Below, piece by piece: positions 33,297-44,552 of a stretch of 64,000 nt of DNA (positions are counted from its first letter, which is position 1; each line of letters opens with the position of its first letter). Origin of the DNA: Aaosphaeria pasadenensis (taxonomy: Eukaryota > Ascomycota > Dothideomycetes > Pleosporales); the NCBI GenBank assembly GCA_022813625.1, contig JAKLMB010000052.1, positions 46,163 through 110,162 of the forward strand, written 5' to 3'. The position numbers were made by a program, and so were the translations under genes. The notes under the pieces are model-generated. The model saw nothing but the letters and a program-made list of their open reading frames with translations. It did not search any database and was not told where the DNA came from.

Positions 33297-34693
33297 TCAC
33301 TCCGAATTCTGTGACTCGACGTATCCCCTGAATCCCATCAGACCCAACCAAACGGCCTCCTCCAACCTGATAGTTCTGCTCCCTTGATTCGGCACCAAGT
33401 TTACCCACGCGTCGAACACTGTGTGTGCCGTCTCCTTGGTCAGGCCTTTCGATCTAAACTCGGGGTCGTTGGCGACGGCGGGCTCGAGGCCAGTCACGCC
33501 GCCAAATACGAGGAGGAGGTGCTTGAACTGAGAGGGGACTTTGTTCGGTCCGCCTGCGGATGATGACGTTCGTCGTGAGCTCTTTCCCGGCTTGGTGGCA
33601 TCGGGCAGAACTTGAGAGAGCGGGACGCCGCGTTCGCTCGTCCCAATCACGTAGTCGTAACCCCCTTCGAACGGGCACTCCACCAGGACGTTAGAGAGGC
33701 TATCTACGAGCCTCGGCTGGTATCCCCAGTAGTACCCAGCTTCTTCGCGCGGAAGGCTGGCCGCCACGGGTTGAGGCTCCAACGCCGCGATCTGTTTTTC
33801 TGACAAGTGCGGCCACGATGCAGGCGGATCGGCAGTGTTGAACTTGATCGTGACGCGCTGGCCCGACGGTATCTTCATGTCCACTCTGACAGGATATGGG
33901 AGACCACACTCCACGAGCGACGACGAATCTCCACTTGCGCCCCTCCTTCCTCCCGCATACTGCTGTGGATCCAACGCCACCCCCTCACGATACTGCATCC
34001 ATTCCTCCTTCTTCATATGATGCGGCATGTCCAGCGTCGGCATCTTGCCCGCGCCCTTGAGATTCGCATGCTGCGGAAACAACGCCTGGCGCAGATGCCC
34101 CGGACACTCCAGGTAGCTGAGCACGTGGTACAGGAACTGGTCCGGGTTGTCCCAGGCCTCGTTATCTTCCGTAACCTCCTGCAGCACCTCCTTCTTCGTC
34201 TTCTTCTTCGCGTTCTTCCCCTTGCCCTTTGCCGCCCACTGCAGGTTCGGCGGCACCGTCTCCGGCTCGTCGTCGAAGATTACAATCTCGTCTACGCAAA
34301 AGACGGCGGCGGCGCGGGCGATGCGCGCTGCGAGGTCCGTCTTCTGGTCGAAGTTCTTCGTGTTCGCAATGAAGCTGCCGGGGAGCGCGATCGACAGTGT
34401 CCAGTCTCTGCCTCCGGCGGGTTTGTAGACGGCGGACGGCCGTGTGGTATCTAGCTCGCCATCCTCTTCTTCTCCTTCTTCTGGACGCGAGATCTTCTGG
34501 CGCTTCGATGACGATGGTTCATGGTCGGCGGAAGCATCGGGGCTACGTTCGGGATGGTGGACAACGACCGATGGTTGCTTTCTTTTCTTTACGATGTGTT
34601 AGCCGAGTTACGAAGAACAATTCATGCGTTACTTGATTATAGCAAGTAGAAACATACCTTAGCCTTATCAGAAACACCGCTAGATTTCGCCAT
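33297..34693 (-). CDS. SPOUT-fold RNA methyltransferase (C9orf114/SPOUT1 family)
   Basis: Two exons (34693-34658, 34586-33297) give 441 residues; the 71-bp intron has a GTATGT donor and a GCTAAC branch site. After a charged, NLS-like N-terminus (SSSKRQKISRPEEGEEEDG) comes RDWTLSIALPGSFIANTKNF, the signature start of this family (PF02598). It is followed by DLAARIARAAAVFCVDEIVI, PDQFLYHVLSYLECPGHLR, RGVPLSQVLP, LLLVFGGVTGLE and a C-terminal SRTIRLEEAVWLGLMG. That last stretch forms part of the knotted SAM-binding site. The yeast relatives are YMR310C and YGR283C. The human relative methylates rRNA and has a spindle-linked role, so nuclear RNA methylation is likely. It is head to head with the SelK-like gene. 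Confidence 0.9.
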
Positions 34694-35050
34694 CGTTCAC
34701 GGTCACACGAAATTAAAGAGAACGAAGGAAAATTGGGTATGGAGGCTGTTGACTTGGAAGAAAGATCAAAGATTTCCCCGCGGCAGATCAAGCTTCCCAC
34801 ACGCGCGGTTAGAGGCAACTACAATAAACGCAAGCTTCCTTAAGCGACGGGATGCGCGCGGAGGCTGAAGGACCCTTGCCTGGCCTCCTCCGAGCATTAG
34901 ATTAACAAACTGTTCAGGCAACCATGATCCTTCAAACGACCTCCACACCTCTTCTTCTCACATAAAACGATAAGAAGAAAAGGGCACCAAACAAACTCTC
35001 ACATCCACTCATAACAACGAAAAGGGCAGCTTGAAGACTCGATCATCATC
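34694..35050. promoter_or_regulatory. Divergent promoter between the SPOUT methyltransferase and the SelK-like gene
   Basis: A 357-bp interval between two head-to-head start codons. It is C/T-rich near the SelK-like start; no certain element is seen. Confidence 0.45.
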
Positions 35051-35466
35051 ATGTCCCAAGAAAAGTAAGTAACCCCCCAAGCTCCGCTCCGCTCCCCCCT
35101 TGCATGTAGCACCCGAGACGAGTCAACCAGCCAACCAACCAACTAATCACCAACAGCAAAACCGTTCTCCGCAGCACTACCGATACAATCTTCACCTTCG
35201 TCGCCCTCTACTTCACCACCCTCTTCAGCCTCGACACATGGAACGCAGCCCGAGGCTCTCCGTACCGCGCCCCGGGAACCTCCACCTACTTCCGTCCCGC
35301 GGCGGGCAACCCCTCCGCCGATAGTTACCAAGGCCAGATGTACAACGGTAGTAGGAACAACGGCGGTGCCCGCAGGAGGGATATCGGAAGGGTGCCGACG
35401 GCTAGGGACTCGCGGCCGCCGTTGAGGATGGGCGGGACTGCGGCTTGCGGCGCGTGCATGTCTTGA
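35051..35466 (+). CDS. Selenoprotein K/G-like small membrane protein (Cys form)
   Basis: Two exons (35051-35064, 35157-35466) encode 107 residues. The first exon holds fewer than five codons, and the 92-bp intron has a GTAAGT donor and an ACAG acceptor. One membrane helix (about residues 14-30, TIFTFVALYFTTLFSL) is followed by a Gly/Arg/Tyr-rich tail, then RRDIGRVPTARDSRPPLRMG and GTAACGACMS at the end. This order, helix then GR-rich tail then a small-residue Cys end, is that of the SelK/SelG family (PF10961). Animal members carry selenocysteine near the C-terminus and work in ER protein palmitoylation and ERAD; fungi use Cys. No selenocysteine machinery is implied. Confidence 0.7.
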
Positions 35467-36086
35467 ATGATGGGCTAGAACGGCGATGGGAAGCGATTGA
35501 GTCAGATCGATATGTCGAGGTTGTCTGGTTCTAGTTTGAGCGGAAAGGGGTCCCTTGGGGAAGCTTCTAGGCGGAAGGCGTCATCCGAAGATGCCTACTT
35601 TTTCCTTCTTTTAGAATTGCGTTTCAGTGGTCTGGAGAGGAGGGTTCTAGTATGTCTATTGTGTGATGGTTTGATCCGATGAAGATTCGAGTTTTTTTTT
35701 TCCTTTGAACAATACCATGAGATTTATATTCATATTGCTTGGTTTTTCTGAGTGTACTCGATAACCTGGCTTTAGGTGAAACGCCTGCAGAGGGGACGTC
35801 ATCATGACATGGTAGTTTGGAAGTTTCTCTATGTCCGATCTCACAATTATCTACGTGAGTGACTGTGAAGTCGATGAACGGAACCGCACATTTTGAAAGT
35901 ATAGAAAACGCAATCAAGTGTAGCTTCATCAAAAACATAAGTTAACATGATAGATGCGGCGTTGAGGCCCTTTTATCTACATATCAGCCGGCTTGAAAAT
36001 CGACATGCGTGAAGAGTCATGACTGAATGTGCCACCAAAAAAGTTATAAATGATCTACGTTCGATGAACGCAATTAGGACGTTCCG
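35467..36086. other. Intergenic between convergent genes
   Basis: Open frames here are short. A poly-T run lies at about 35691-35701. This is the 3' flank of the SelK-like gene and of lipoyl synthase. Confidence 0.5.
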
Positions 36087-37381
36087 CTATAGCGTCTTCG
36101 TTTCCTCGACAGCCTGTGCCCCTACCACCTCGTTTCTTTTGGCTGCCCTCTTCTTCAGGACATTCTCAATGAAGGCCTCTCCGGCCTTGTAACTGGAGCG
36201 TACGAGTGGTCCAGACGCACAGTAGAGGAAGCCCATGTCCAAGGCTCGCTGGCGCCACATCTCGAACGCATCAGGGGTGACGTATTTCTCAACTGCCATG
36301 TGTCGCTTTGTTGGACGCATGTATTGCCCGAATGTGACGACATCTACATTGTTCTTTCTCAATTCTACATATCAAGTCAGCAAATGAAAAAAGCATTTCT
36401 AGTGGACAATTAAGAATGCTCACCTCGCATAGCATGATAGATCTGCTCATCAGTCTCTCCCAGACCCAACATCACGCTGGTCTTAGTAATGACGTCGGGA
36501 TTGGCTTCCTTGGCCGTGCGAAGGACTTCCAAACTCTGTCGGAATTTGGCCCTGCGATCTCGAACGAAAGGTGTGAGCTCCTCCACCGTCTCGATGTTGT
36601 GCGCATACACGTCCAGTCCACTCGTCGCCACCAACTTCACCATCTCCAGGTCGCCCGCGTAGTCTCCCGTCAATGCCTCTACAAGCATAGTAGGTGCCTT
36701 CTGCTTGATTTTCATGATTGTCTCCGCGAAATGATGTGCACCGCCGTCCACAAGGTCATCGCGGTCAACGGATGTAAGCACAACATAACCAAGACCCCAT
36801 CTCTTCAATGCCTCTGCTGTGTTCTCCGGCTCGTGTGGATCTAGTGGCGGGGGCTTCCTCGATGTCTTCACGGAGCAAAATCGGCATCCTCTGGTGCATG
36901 TGTCGCCCATAAGCATGATGGTCGCTGTTGCCGCGCTCTTAGAGCTGCCGCCCCAGCAATCCGAAATGTTCGGACATCGTGCCTCTTCGCAGACTGTGTG
37001 CAGATTGAGGCCCCGCAAGTCGTTTTTAATCTTCTTGAAGTTCTGGTTTACCGGTATCGGCGTCTTCAGCCACTCGGGCAATCTTGTGATGGTTTTCTTC
37101 TTGCCCTCGGGTCCGACTTGGGCGGTGCGAATTTCGTAGGCTTCCGAGGCTGGCAGTGGCTCATTCGGCGATACGAATTCAGAAAATGAAGGACCGGCGT
37201 TCAACTTGTCCTGAAACTTTGTTGACGGTCGTGCTGGTTTCGAGGCTTGCGGGCTTGGGGTGGAATCTATGGTGGTGGCGAAAGTCCGAACACATCGCGA
37301 TGATGGCCTGCTCGCCCGGGGGATCGACTGCAACGTCGACGATGCCAGCACACATCCTGAACGAGAAATCGAGCCTGCCAT
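36087..37381 (-). CDS. LIP5: Lipoyl synthase, mitochondrial
   Basis: Two exons (37381-36424, 36364-36087) encode 411 residues; the intron is 59 bp. A presequence rich in Ser and Arg (MAGSISRSGCVLASSTLQSI) points to mitochondria. The auxiliary iron-sulfur cluster is bound by CEEARCPNISDC (Cys131, 136, 142) and the radical-SAM cluster by CTRGCRFC (Cys162, 166, 169). The C-terminal RSSYKAGE supplies the Ser ligand of the auxiliary cluster. The enzyme inserts two sulfur atoms into octanoyl groups on the lipoyl domains of pyruvate and 2-oxoglutarate dehydrogenases and of the glycine cleavage H protein. Length and motifs are complete. Confidence 0.97.
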
Positions 37382-37806
37382 GGTGGAATTGGAGCAAAGG
37401 AAGGCGATGAATGAGTGTTGAGGGACAAAACTTGCCTTCGACCTTCAATAGCCGTCGCTGCTTACCTAGCCAAATTCGGAAATCTTTTGCCAAGCAGAAT
37501 CGGGGGATACATGTTTGGTCTGTTTGAACACGCCCACATTTACCTGCATCCCTGCATCGCCGGAGGACAACCACACGTAGGCCAATTCACGACTTCTCAA
37601 CCCTCCGAGCACCCAAGCGCAATTCCCTCGAATCGATCCCCCCCCCTTGACTTCAGAGTTCTTCACGATTATTGCCATTGCACACGACCGAGCCCGCGGT
37701 TACCACTCCCCCACTCGAGAGGACACGTTTGGCGGAGAGCTAGGAGAGGGACATCGAATTATATCTCCAGCAACGCTCGTTGCGGAGCTGGCAGCACAAC
37801 AACAAG
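37382..37806. promoter_or_regulatory. Divergent promoter between lipoyl synthase and gamma-COP
   Basis: A 425-bp interval between head-to-head starts. It holds a C-rich run at 37639-37648 and no TATA box. Both neighbours are housekeeping genes. Confidence 0.45.
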
Positions 37807-40800
37807 ATGGACAAGAAACATGAGGATGTCGCCATGGTGGCGCAGATTGACAAGACTTCTGTCTTCCAGGAGGGTATGCTACTTGCACTCTTGGGTGGTT
37901 CCTGGCGGGGAACTTGGGAAGAGATGCGGTGGGAGAGAATATACAGCTGACACCGTACACAGCACGAGTCTTCAATCAGAGCCCCATATCTCCACGGAAA
38001 TGCAGAGTCGTATGTTCAACAATTAAGCATGTTCTGATGATTGTATTTGCTCTGACGCTTGCCAGATTTTGACTAAACTTGCGCTCTTGCTCTTCACCGG
38101 TGAGAGCTGGGGAAGGCAAGAGGCCACAACACTTTTCTTCGGAAGTATGTGAGCACCAGCTCTGCGCATTCAAACAAGCACTAACCTCTACAAGTTTCAA
38201 AACTCTTTCAGAATAAGGATGCCTCCCTTCGACAGATGGTCTATCTGGTCATCAAGGAGCTCGCCAGCTCCGCCGACGACGTTATCATGGTCACTTCCTC
38301 CATTATGAAGGATACGTCAGTTGGAAGCGACGTTGTATTTCGACCCAACGCCATTCGCGCCCTCTGCCGTGTCATCGATGCTTCGACCGTACAAGCAATT
38401 GAGCGTCTTGTCAAGACTTGTATCGTAGACAAGAACCCCTCGGTCGCCTCCGCCGCGCTGGTCTCCTCGTACCATCTCCTTCCCGTAGCCAAGGACGTCG
38501 TCAGGAGGTGGCAGTCTGAGGCTGCCGAGGCCGCATCGGGTAGCAAATCTGGAGGTGGATTCTTGGGTGGATTTGGAGGAAGTTCGCAATCCGCGCTGCA
38601 GGCCGGTACCAACTATATGACACAGTATCACGCTATTGGACTCCTTTATCAAATGCGATCCGGCGACAGGATGAGCTTAGTCAAGATGGTCCAACAATAC
38701 TCGGCAGCCGGTGTCGTTAAGAGCCCTGCGGCCACTGTCTTGCTCGTGCGCTTGGCCGCCAAACTCGCCGAAGAGGACCCCAACCTGAGAAGGCCCATGA
38801 TGCAACTGCTTGATGGATGGTTGCGACACAAGTCTGAGATGGTCAACTTTGAAGCCGCCAAGGCCATTTGCGACATGAGGGATGTTACTGATGCCGAGCT
38901 TGTTCAAGCAGTCCATGTCCTCCAGCTGTTCCTCACCTCACCTCGCGCCGTTACCAAGTTCGCCGCCTTGAGGATATTGTCATCCATGGCCTCTTTCAAG
39001 CCCGATGCTGTTCGATCTTGCAACCAGGATATTGAGGCATTGATCAGCAACGCGAACCGCAGCATTGCGACTTTCGCAATTACCACACTGCTGAAGACTG
39101 GTAACGAATCATCCGTGGATAGGTTGATGAAGCAAATTACCGGCTTCATGGCTGAGATCACAGACGAGTTCAAGGTTACCATTGTTGAGGCTGTCCGTAC
39201 GTTGGCATTGAAGTTCAAGGCTAAACAGGCTGGTTTCCTCACTTTCTTGAGTGGGATTTTGCGCGACGAGGGTGGTTACGAGTTTAAGCGCTCTGTTGTT
39301 GAGGCCATCATGGACTTGATTCGATTCGTACCGGAAGCCAAGGAAGACGCCCTTGCTACGCTCTGCGAATTCATCGAAGACTGTGAATTCACAAAACTCG
39401 CTGTTCGTATCCTCTTCGTTCTAGGAAGGGAAGGACCTTCAACACCACACCCGACCAAGTACATCCGATACATCTACAATCGCGTTGTTCTCGAGAATGC
39501 CGTGGTTCGAGCTGCTGCGACATCTGCATTGGCTAAGTTTGGTGTTGGGTAAGTTCAATTGGATATTCCACTGTTCACAAGTCTAACAATTTCCAGACAA
39601 AAGGACCCTGAAATCAAAAAGTCCGTACACGTCCTTCTCACACGTTGCCTAGACGATGTCGATGACGAAGTCCGTGACCGTGCCGCCTTGAATCTGCGTT
39701 TGATGGACCAGGATGACGATTTGGCACTGAGCTTCATCCGAAGCGGTATGTATCAGCTCTCATTTCCTTGTATTCATGCTAAACCTTCCAGACTCCATGT
39801 TCTCTCTCCCCGTTTTGGAACACCAGCTCGCAATGTACGTCAGTTCCGATTCACGAGATACTTTCGAGCAAGCTTTCGACATTTCAAAGATCCCCACTGT
39901 CTCCAGAGAGCAGGCAGACGCGGAAGACATCAAGAAGAAGACCGCTTCCACAACACCCACCATCAAGGCGCCAAGTGCTGGTCCTAAGGCTACATCAAGA
40001 TCAGGAGCCGATGCTGCTGCTTCGGCGACTGCTGCCGCCCAGAAATACGCCACGGAACTCCAGAAGATCCCCGAGTTGGCAGCATATGGCGGTGTCCTCA
40101 AATCAAGTGGACCTGTCGAACTCACCGAGTCCGAGACCGAATATGTCGTTTCCGCTATCAAGCATATCTTCAAGGACCACATTGTCATCCAGTACGAGAT
40201 CAAGAACACCCTGCCCGATACTGTTCTGCTGGACGTCCAAGTTGTCGTAACTCCTGAGGACGACGGCGATGTCCAGCTCGAGGAGGAGTTTATCATCCCC
40301 GCACCCAAGCTTGCCACAAATGAGCCAGGCACTATCTATGTTTCCTTCAAGCGCCTCGAAACCGAATCGCAATTTATTGCCACTTCGTTCACCAATGTGC
40401 TCAAATTCGTCAGCAAGGAGATTGACCCAAGCACCAATGAGCCTGAAGATGGCGATGGTTACGAGGACGAGTACCCAATCGAAGACCTCGAGCTCAATGG
40501 CTCCGACTACGTCGTTCCAGCTTACGCTGGAAGCTTCGACAATGTTTGGGAGCAGTCAAATGGCGATTCGGCCGTCGAGACCCTGCAGCTCAGCGAGGTC
40601 AAGAGCATAGCCGGTAAGATGCTACCTTTCCCCAAAATGTTTAAACGATCGCTAACGACTATTATAGACGCAACCGAGCAACTTATCAAGACACTTTCTC
40701 TTCAACCCCTCGATGGCACAGATGTCGCCCTTTCCACCTCCACTCATACACTCAAGTTGTATGGTAAGACAATCACTGGCGGAAGGGTTGCAGCATCAGT

Positions 40801-40900
40801 GCGGATGGCATACAGCGCCAAGACTGGCGTGACCATGAAGATTGACGTGAGGAGTGAGGAAGAGGGCGTGGCAGCTTTGATTGTTGGTAGCGTAGCATAA
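37807..40900 (+). CDS. SEC21: Coatomer subunit gamma (gamma-COP)
   Basis: Seven exons (37807-37873, 37963-38009, 38066-38144, 38195-39548, 39597-39745, 39792-40613, 40668-40900) encode 916 residues, the usual size. The N-terminus (DKTSVFQEARVFNQSPISPR, KCRVILTKL) and the HEAT-repeat solenoid (residues about 20-540) match adaptin-like gamma-COP. Landmarks are FFGISKLFQNKD, VYLVIKELA, PNAIRALCRVID, NPSVASAALVSSYHLL, YHAIGLLYQMR and TKYIRYIYNRVVLENAVVRA. A linker with a Ser/Ala/Lys-rich stretch leads to the C-terminal appendage (VQLEEEFIIPAPKLATNEPG). It is part of the COPI coat on Golgi-to-ER vesicles. The last intron is 54 bp, a multiple of three with no stop, so its retention would add 18 residues. 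Confidence 0.96.
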
Positions 40901-41553
40901 TCTTGATGGCCCTCCTATTTTGAGAGAGCAGTACATGGTTTTTATCATTGTTTAACTGGTTGAAAAGCGGACATGAGATAGAGAGATATGCAACATCAAG
41001 CATGCAATTGTTCAATTCATTTCCCTTCTGCGCGTCTTTCGTACAACATAAGCACTCTTCGCAGGTAAGCGCATTCCAATTTCCCGGGACTCAACTGGAA
41101 ACCATGGGACGGAACAACGCTATCGACACCCACAGTGGCCTCAACCCAACCCGCCCTTTCCGCCCAGAAGCAGGGCCACTACCCATGTGGAGAGAATTGC
41201 TCTCTACTCCTTATGATAGTTGTACATCCCGTTTGCTACCAAGGGGCCACGGAAATGTGAGCCTTAATCCTCCTTCCATACATTGTCGCTTTTTCCAACC
41301 CCACCAAAGCAAAACTACTCTGCGGCTACCAATGCGGTCTACACAGAGGCAGTGTTCTTGTGGGGGTAGCAGCAATCCAGGCATCTTACAGCTAGCAAGT
41401 TGTCCGAGCGATTCCTCTAGAACATTTGACTCGACTGTAGTGCGTCATTGGGGCTTTAAGAAGCCTGCCCCTGCCTCCATGATTATCAACGTCGACATGA
41501 TCCAGAAATCCTACAAGCAAGCAAACCCTTCTTTAATGACCATGCTCCAGGAA
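40901..41553. other. Intergenic between convergent genes
   Basis: 3' flanks of gamma-COP and the single-pass membrane protein. The open frame starting at 40948 has an irregular composition and is not called. Confidence 0.5.
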
Positions 41554-42450
41554 CTATGACGACGATCCACCAAACCATTTCCGCCTTGTCTCCTTTGGTG
41601 CCTCTTCTGGCGTTCCATCGCCCATCTCCACGACACCTGGTCTTGCGAAGTGATACTCGTGCTCCAGCTCGACCGCACCTGTCGCTGGCTCCTTGAATCC
41701 TGAATCGTAGCCAGCTCCATTCTGTGGCTGTCCATACTGATATTGACCATGCTGGCCATGCTGGCCGTACTGCTGCTGCTGGTCGTACTGCTGCTGACCA
41801 AACTGGGGCTGTTGGGGCAATGGGCTTGGACCCGGCGCATATCCTGTGTGTACGGTTTGCTGATGGGACACTTGCCCTGGAATGTATCCTTGCTGGTTCT
41901 GAAATATCGAACTTGATCCATTTGGCGGCACATAAGCCATCGAAGTCTGCATCTGCGCCGAGGCCGGCTGCGCAACAATCGTTGTTGCGTGTTTCTTTCC
42001 CTTCCTCTTCCCTGCACACCATAAAAAGATTCCTATACCGATTATGAGGCCAACAGCGAGCAGAACCCCGACGGCAATTCCGACCTTCGCGCCAGTGGAC
42101 ATTCCGCCACCACCACTTGAAGTATTGCTTGTTTTGGTCGTGCGTCCCCCTGCGGCTGTCGCGGTTGACGGCGCGGTGGTTGTGCCCGGTAATGCATACG
42201 ACGGAAACGAGAGGGAGTATTGCGCCAAAATTGAAGAGTACTCATTGGGATCGTATGAGTACTGTGCTAGGAGCGATGAATAGACATTAGGGTCGTATGA
42301 GTAGCTGCTCAGTCCATACATGGACGAGATGTCCGCGAGGAGGTTTGAGAAACTCTGCGCATCGAACGAGAAGCTGCTTGGTGATACAAACGATGGAATC
42401 GCTGGAGGAGGTGTAATTTGAGGTGGTATTGGTGCCGATTGCGGTGCCAT
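41554..42450 (-). CDS. Single-pass membrane protein with a tandem SYDPN repeat and Gln-rich tail
   Basis: Single exon, 298 residues. There is no signal peptide; the N-terminus is Pro/Ser-rich. A 14-residue unit is repeated in tandem at residues 50-63 and 64-77 (core YSYDPN-YSS-LAQ). A Ser/Thr/Gly-rich stretch leads to one transmembrane helix (about 121-145, AKVGIAVGVLLAVGLIIGIG) with a strong stop-transfer KRKGKK. The cytosolic tail is rich in Gln, Gly and Tyr (HGQHGQYQYGQPQNG) and ends in a charged segment. The order Ser/Thr-rich outside, helix, basic anchor and disordered tail resembles fungal wall-stress sensors or Mid2-like proteins, without their Cys domains. Function unknown. Confidence 0.7.
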   Translation of the reverse strand: MAPQSAPIPPQITPPPAIPSFVSPSSFSFDAQSFSNLLADISSMYGLSSYSYDPNVYSSLLAQYSYDPNEYSSILAQYSLSFPSYALPGTTTAPSTATAAGGRTTKTSNTSSGGGGMSTGAKVGIAVGVLLAVGLIIGIGIFLWCAGKRKGKKHATTIVAQPASAQMQTSMAYVPPNGSSSIFQNQQGYIPGQVSHQQTVHTGYAPGPSPLPQQPQFGQQQYDQQQQYGQHGQHGQYQYGQPQNGAGYDSGFKEPATGAVELEHEYHFARPGVVEMGDGTPEEAPKETRRKWFGGSSS

Positions 42451-43649
42451 GTTGAGTTCACGGAATAGAGCACTTTGTTCGTTTAGATTGACGGTGGTTC
42501 ATATGATGTTGACGTGTGGGGAGACGAGACGAGGGAATCGCAAAGAACAGTCGGGAACGACCACAGGCGCTTAGAATACAGTATGCTCCTCTTCAATGAA
42601 AGATTCGAGCAGTCGTTACTTGCGCGTTATCGTAATCTTAGAACAGCGTAAATTCGATCCTCCTGTACGTACGTGTATGAGCGAGGAACGACGATGAAGG
42701 TAAGTCGAATCTACACCACGAGGGGCAGCCGTTGAGTCCGGGTGTCTCCATAGTCTCGGCCTCACCCAGCCCCGTGAGGAGAGTACCTCTTCATCGCACT
42801 ATTGATGTAACCTGAATCGAAACTGAACCTTGAAGTCATAAGCCAATGGTTGTGCTTCGTTAGCGAGATGGCGTTCTAGATACGGCCAGGTCAAGCCAAT
42901 ATTGGCGATGCTCGTCAAAGCATGTTGTTTGAGATTGGCACTTATGAACGGGTCCTTCTCTGATGAACATGTACAGATCTAAATTCCGATGTCGACCTTG
43001 AATGTACTGTATAAGTGTCAACAGCGGAAAGCAGCTCTCGCTACATTTGTGCAACTTGAATGCTTTGATCGCTCGCTTTAAAGTTTGGATCTATTTTAGG
43101 CACATTGACACTCGAACTGTTAGTGGCATAACGCAAAACAAGCATATATAGAAATGAATACCCCAAACTCTCTTGACACAGCTCCATCTTGGTCTTACAT
43201 TTTCAAATATTTAATATGTCAAATGAAGGGACTTTCTTCCACGTGCCAGTGGCAACGAAACTCTCAAACTTGGCAGTTATGTAAGCTCACCAAGCTTTGG
43301 CTAGAGCCATAAAACAAACACGTCGCTACTCCATCATCACCCAACAGCAGACTAAAGCCACAGCATGGTATATCCAACTGTTGGCAGGCAGAAGTCAACC
43401 GTTGGTTACTGGTAAATACTATGATTATTCACCAGCACGTGGTCGGATCTTGGTCGAACTCATTCAACTAACAAATCCAAGGCAACCGTAATCATAAATG
43501 ACACTTGTTCCGCTTCTGGGGAAGTTGTACATCACAGATACTTTTCGGATCAACTGCGCGCTTGAAAGGACAGGGAATCGCTGTACCATCAGTCAATCCA
43601 GATAATTGACATTCGAGAGTCGTAAACTTCATGGCGCATTCAAAAAGTC
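42451..43649. other. Intergenic, 1.2 kb
   Basis: Promoter side of the minus-strand membrane protein and of the phosphoesterase. No coding stretch with convincing composition. Confidence 0.5.
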
Positions 43650-44552
43650 ATGTTTGGGCAGAATAATGGACTGGATGCGCTTCTCAAGCGCCCGCAACCA
43701 AGCAGATGGCAGCAGTTCATCAAGGAACCATGTCTGTATCTAACAACTCTAATGTATAGATGCCGTCAAGTTATCAACATCGACCCTATCAACCCTATCA
43801 CCATCGTCAATGTCTCAGATACTCACAACTACCAGCCATCTGATGTTCCGGATGGCGAGATCCTGATCCACGCTGGAGATTTGACACAAAATGGCACCTA
43901 TGAAGAAGTACAGGCGACCATTGATTGGCTTCAAACACTACCACATCCCCACAAGATTGTAATCGCAGGAAACCACGATACCTTTCTGGACCACAGTAAG
44001 CGTCCAGCAAACATGGCCGCCTCGAGCGCATCTATTCGGTGGGGGAATATCGTCTACCTGGACTCGGAATCAACAACAATATCCTGCGAGAACGGTCGTG
44101 AACTCAAAATCTACGGTTGCCCCCTTACCCCGCGCCATGGCAACTGGGCGTTCCAGTATCCACGCACAAGAGACACATGGCACTCCGTTGTTCCCACGGA
44201 CACAGACATCCTCATCACGCATGGTCCACCCAAAGGCCATCTCGATTTGAACGCCTTGGGATGTCAATTTCTGCTCAATGAGCTGTGGCGTACGAAGCCT
44301 ATGCTGCACGTATTTGGGCATGTCCATGCGGGGCACGGAATGGAACATATTCAGTTCGATGGGCTTCAGAAAGCCTACGAAAACACAGTTGCAGACCGAG
44401 GGGGGATTCGTAACCTCGGACATGTGCTTGTTGAATTTGTTCTTAATTATTTCACGCCTCGGAAGGAATCGACGGCTCTTTTGGTCAATGCGGCCATGAT
44501 CGGAGGTCTTCGGGACGAATACAGACGACGCCCGATAGTTGTGCATATTTGA
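43650..44552 (+). CDS. Calcineurin-like metallophosphoesterase
   Basis: Single exon of 300 residues. All five blocks of the two-metal phosphoesterase fold are seen: VSDTHN, HAGDLTQNG, IAGNHD, ITHGPPKG and FGHVHAGHG. These supply the Asp, His and Asn ligands of a di-metal centre. The class I-like order and size resemble the MPPED1/2-type (UPF0046) phosphoesterases found in many fungi; the substrate is unknown. The N-terminal 45 residues precede the fold and may hold a short amphipathic stretch. No signal peptide is seen. Confidence 0.85.
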   Translation: MFGQNNGLDALLKRPQPSRWQQFIKEPCLYLTTLMYRCRQVINIDPINPITIVNVSDTHNYQPSDVPDGEILIHAGDLTQNGTYEEVQATIDWLQTLPHPHKIVIAGNHDTFLDHSKRPANMAASSASIRWGNIVYLDSESTTISCENGRELKIYGCPLTPRHGNWAFQYPRTRDTWHSVVPTDTDILITHGPPKGHLDLNALGCQFLLNELWRTKPMLHVFGHVHAGHGMEHIQFDGLQKAYENTVADRGGIRNLGHVLVEFVLNYFTPRKESTALLVNAAMIGGLRDEYRRRPIVVHI

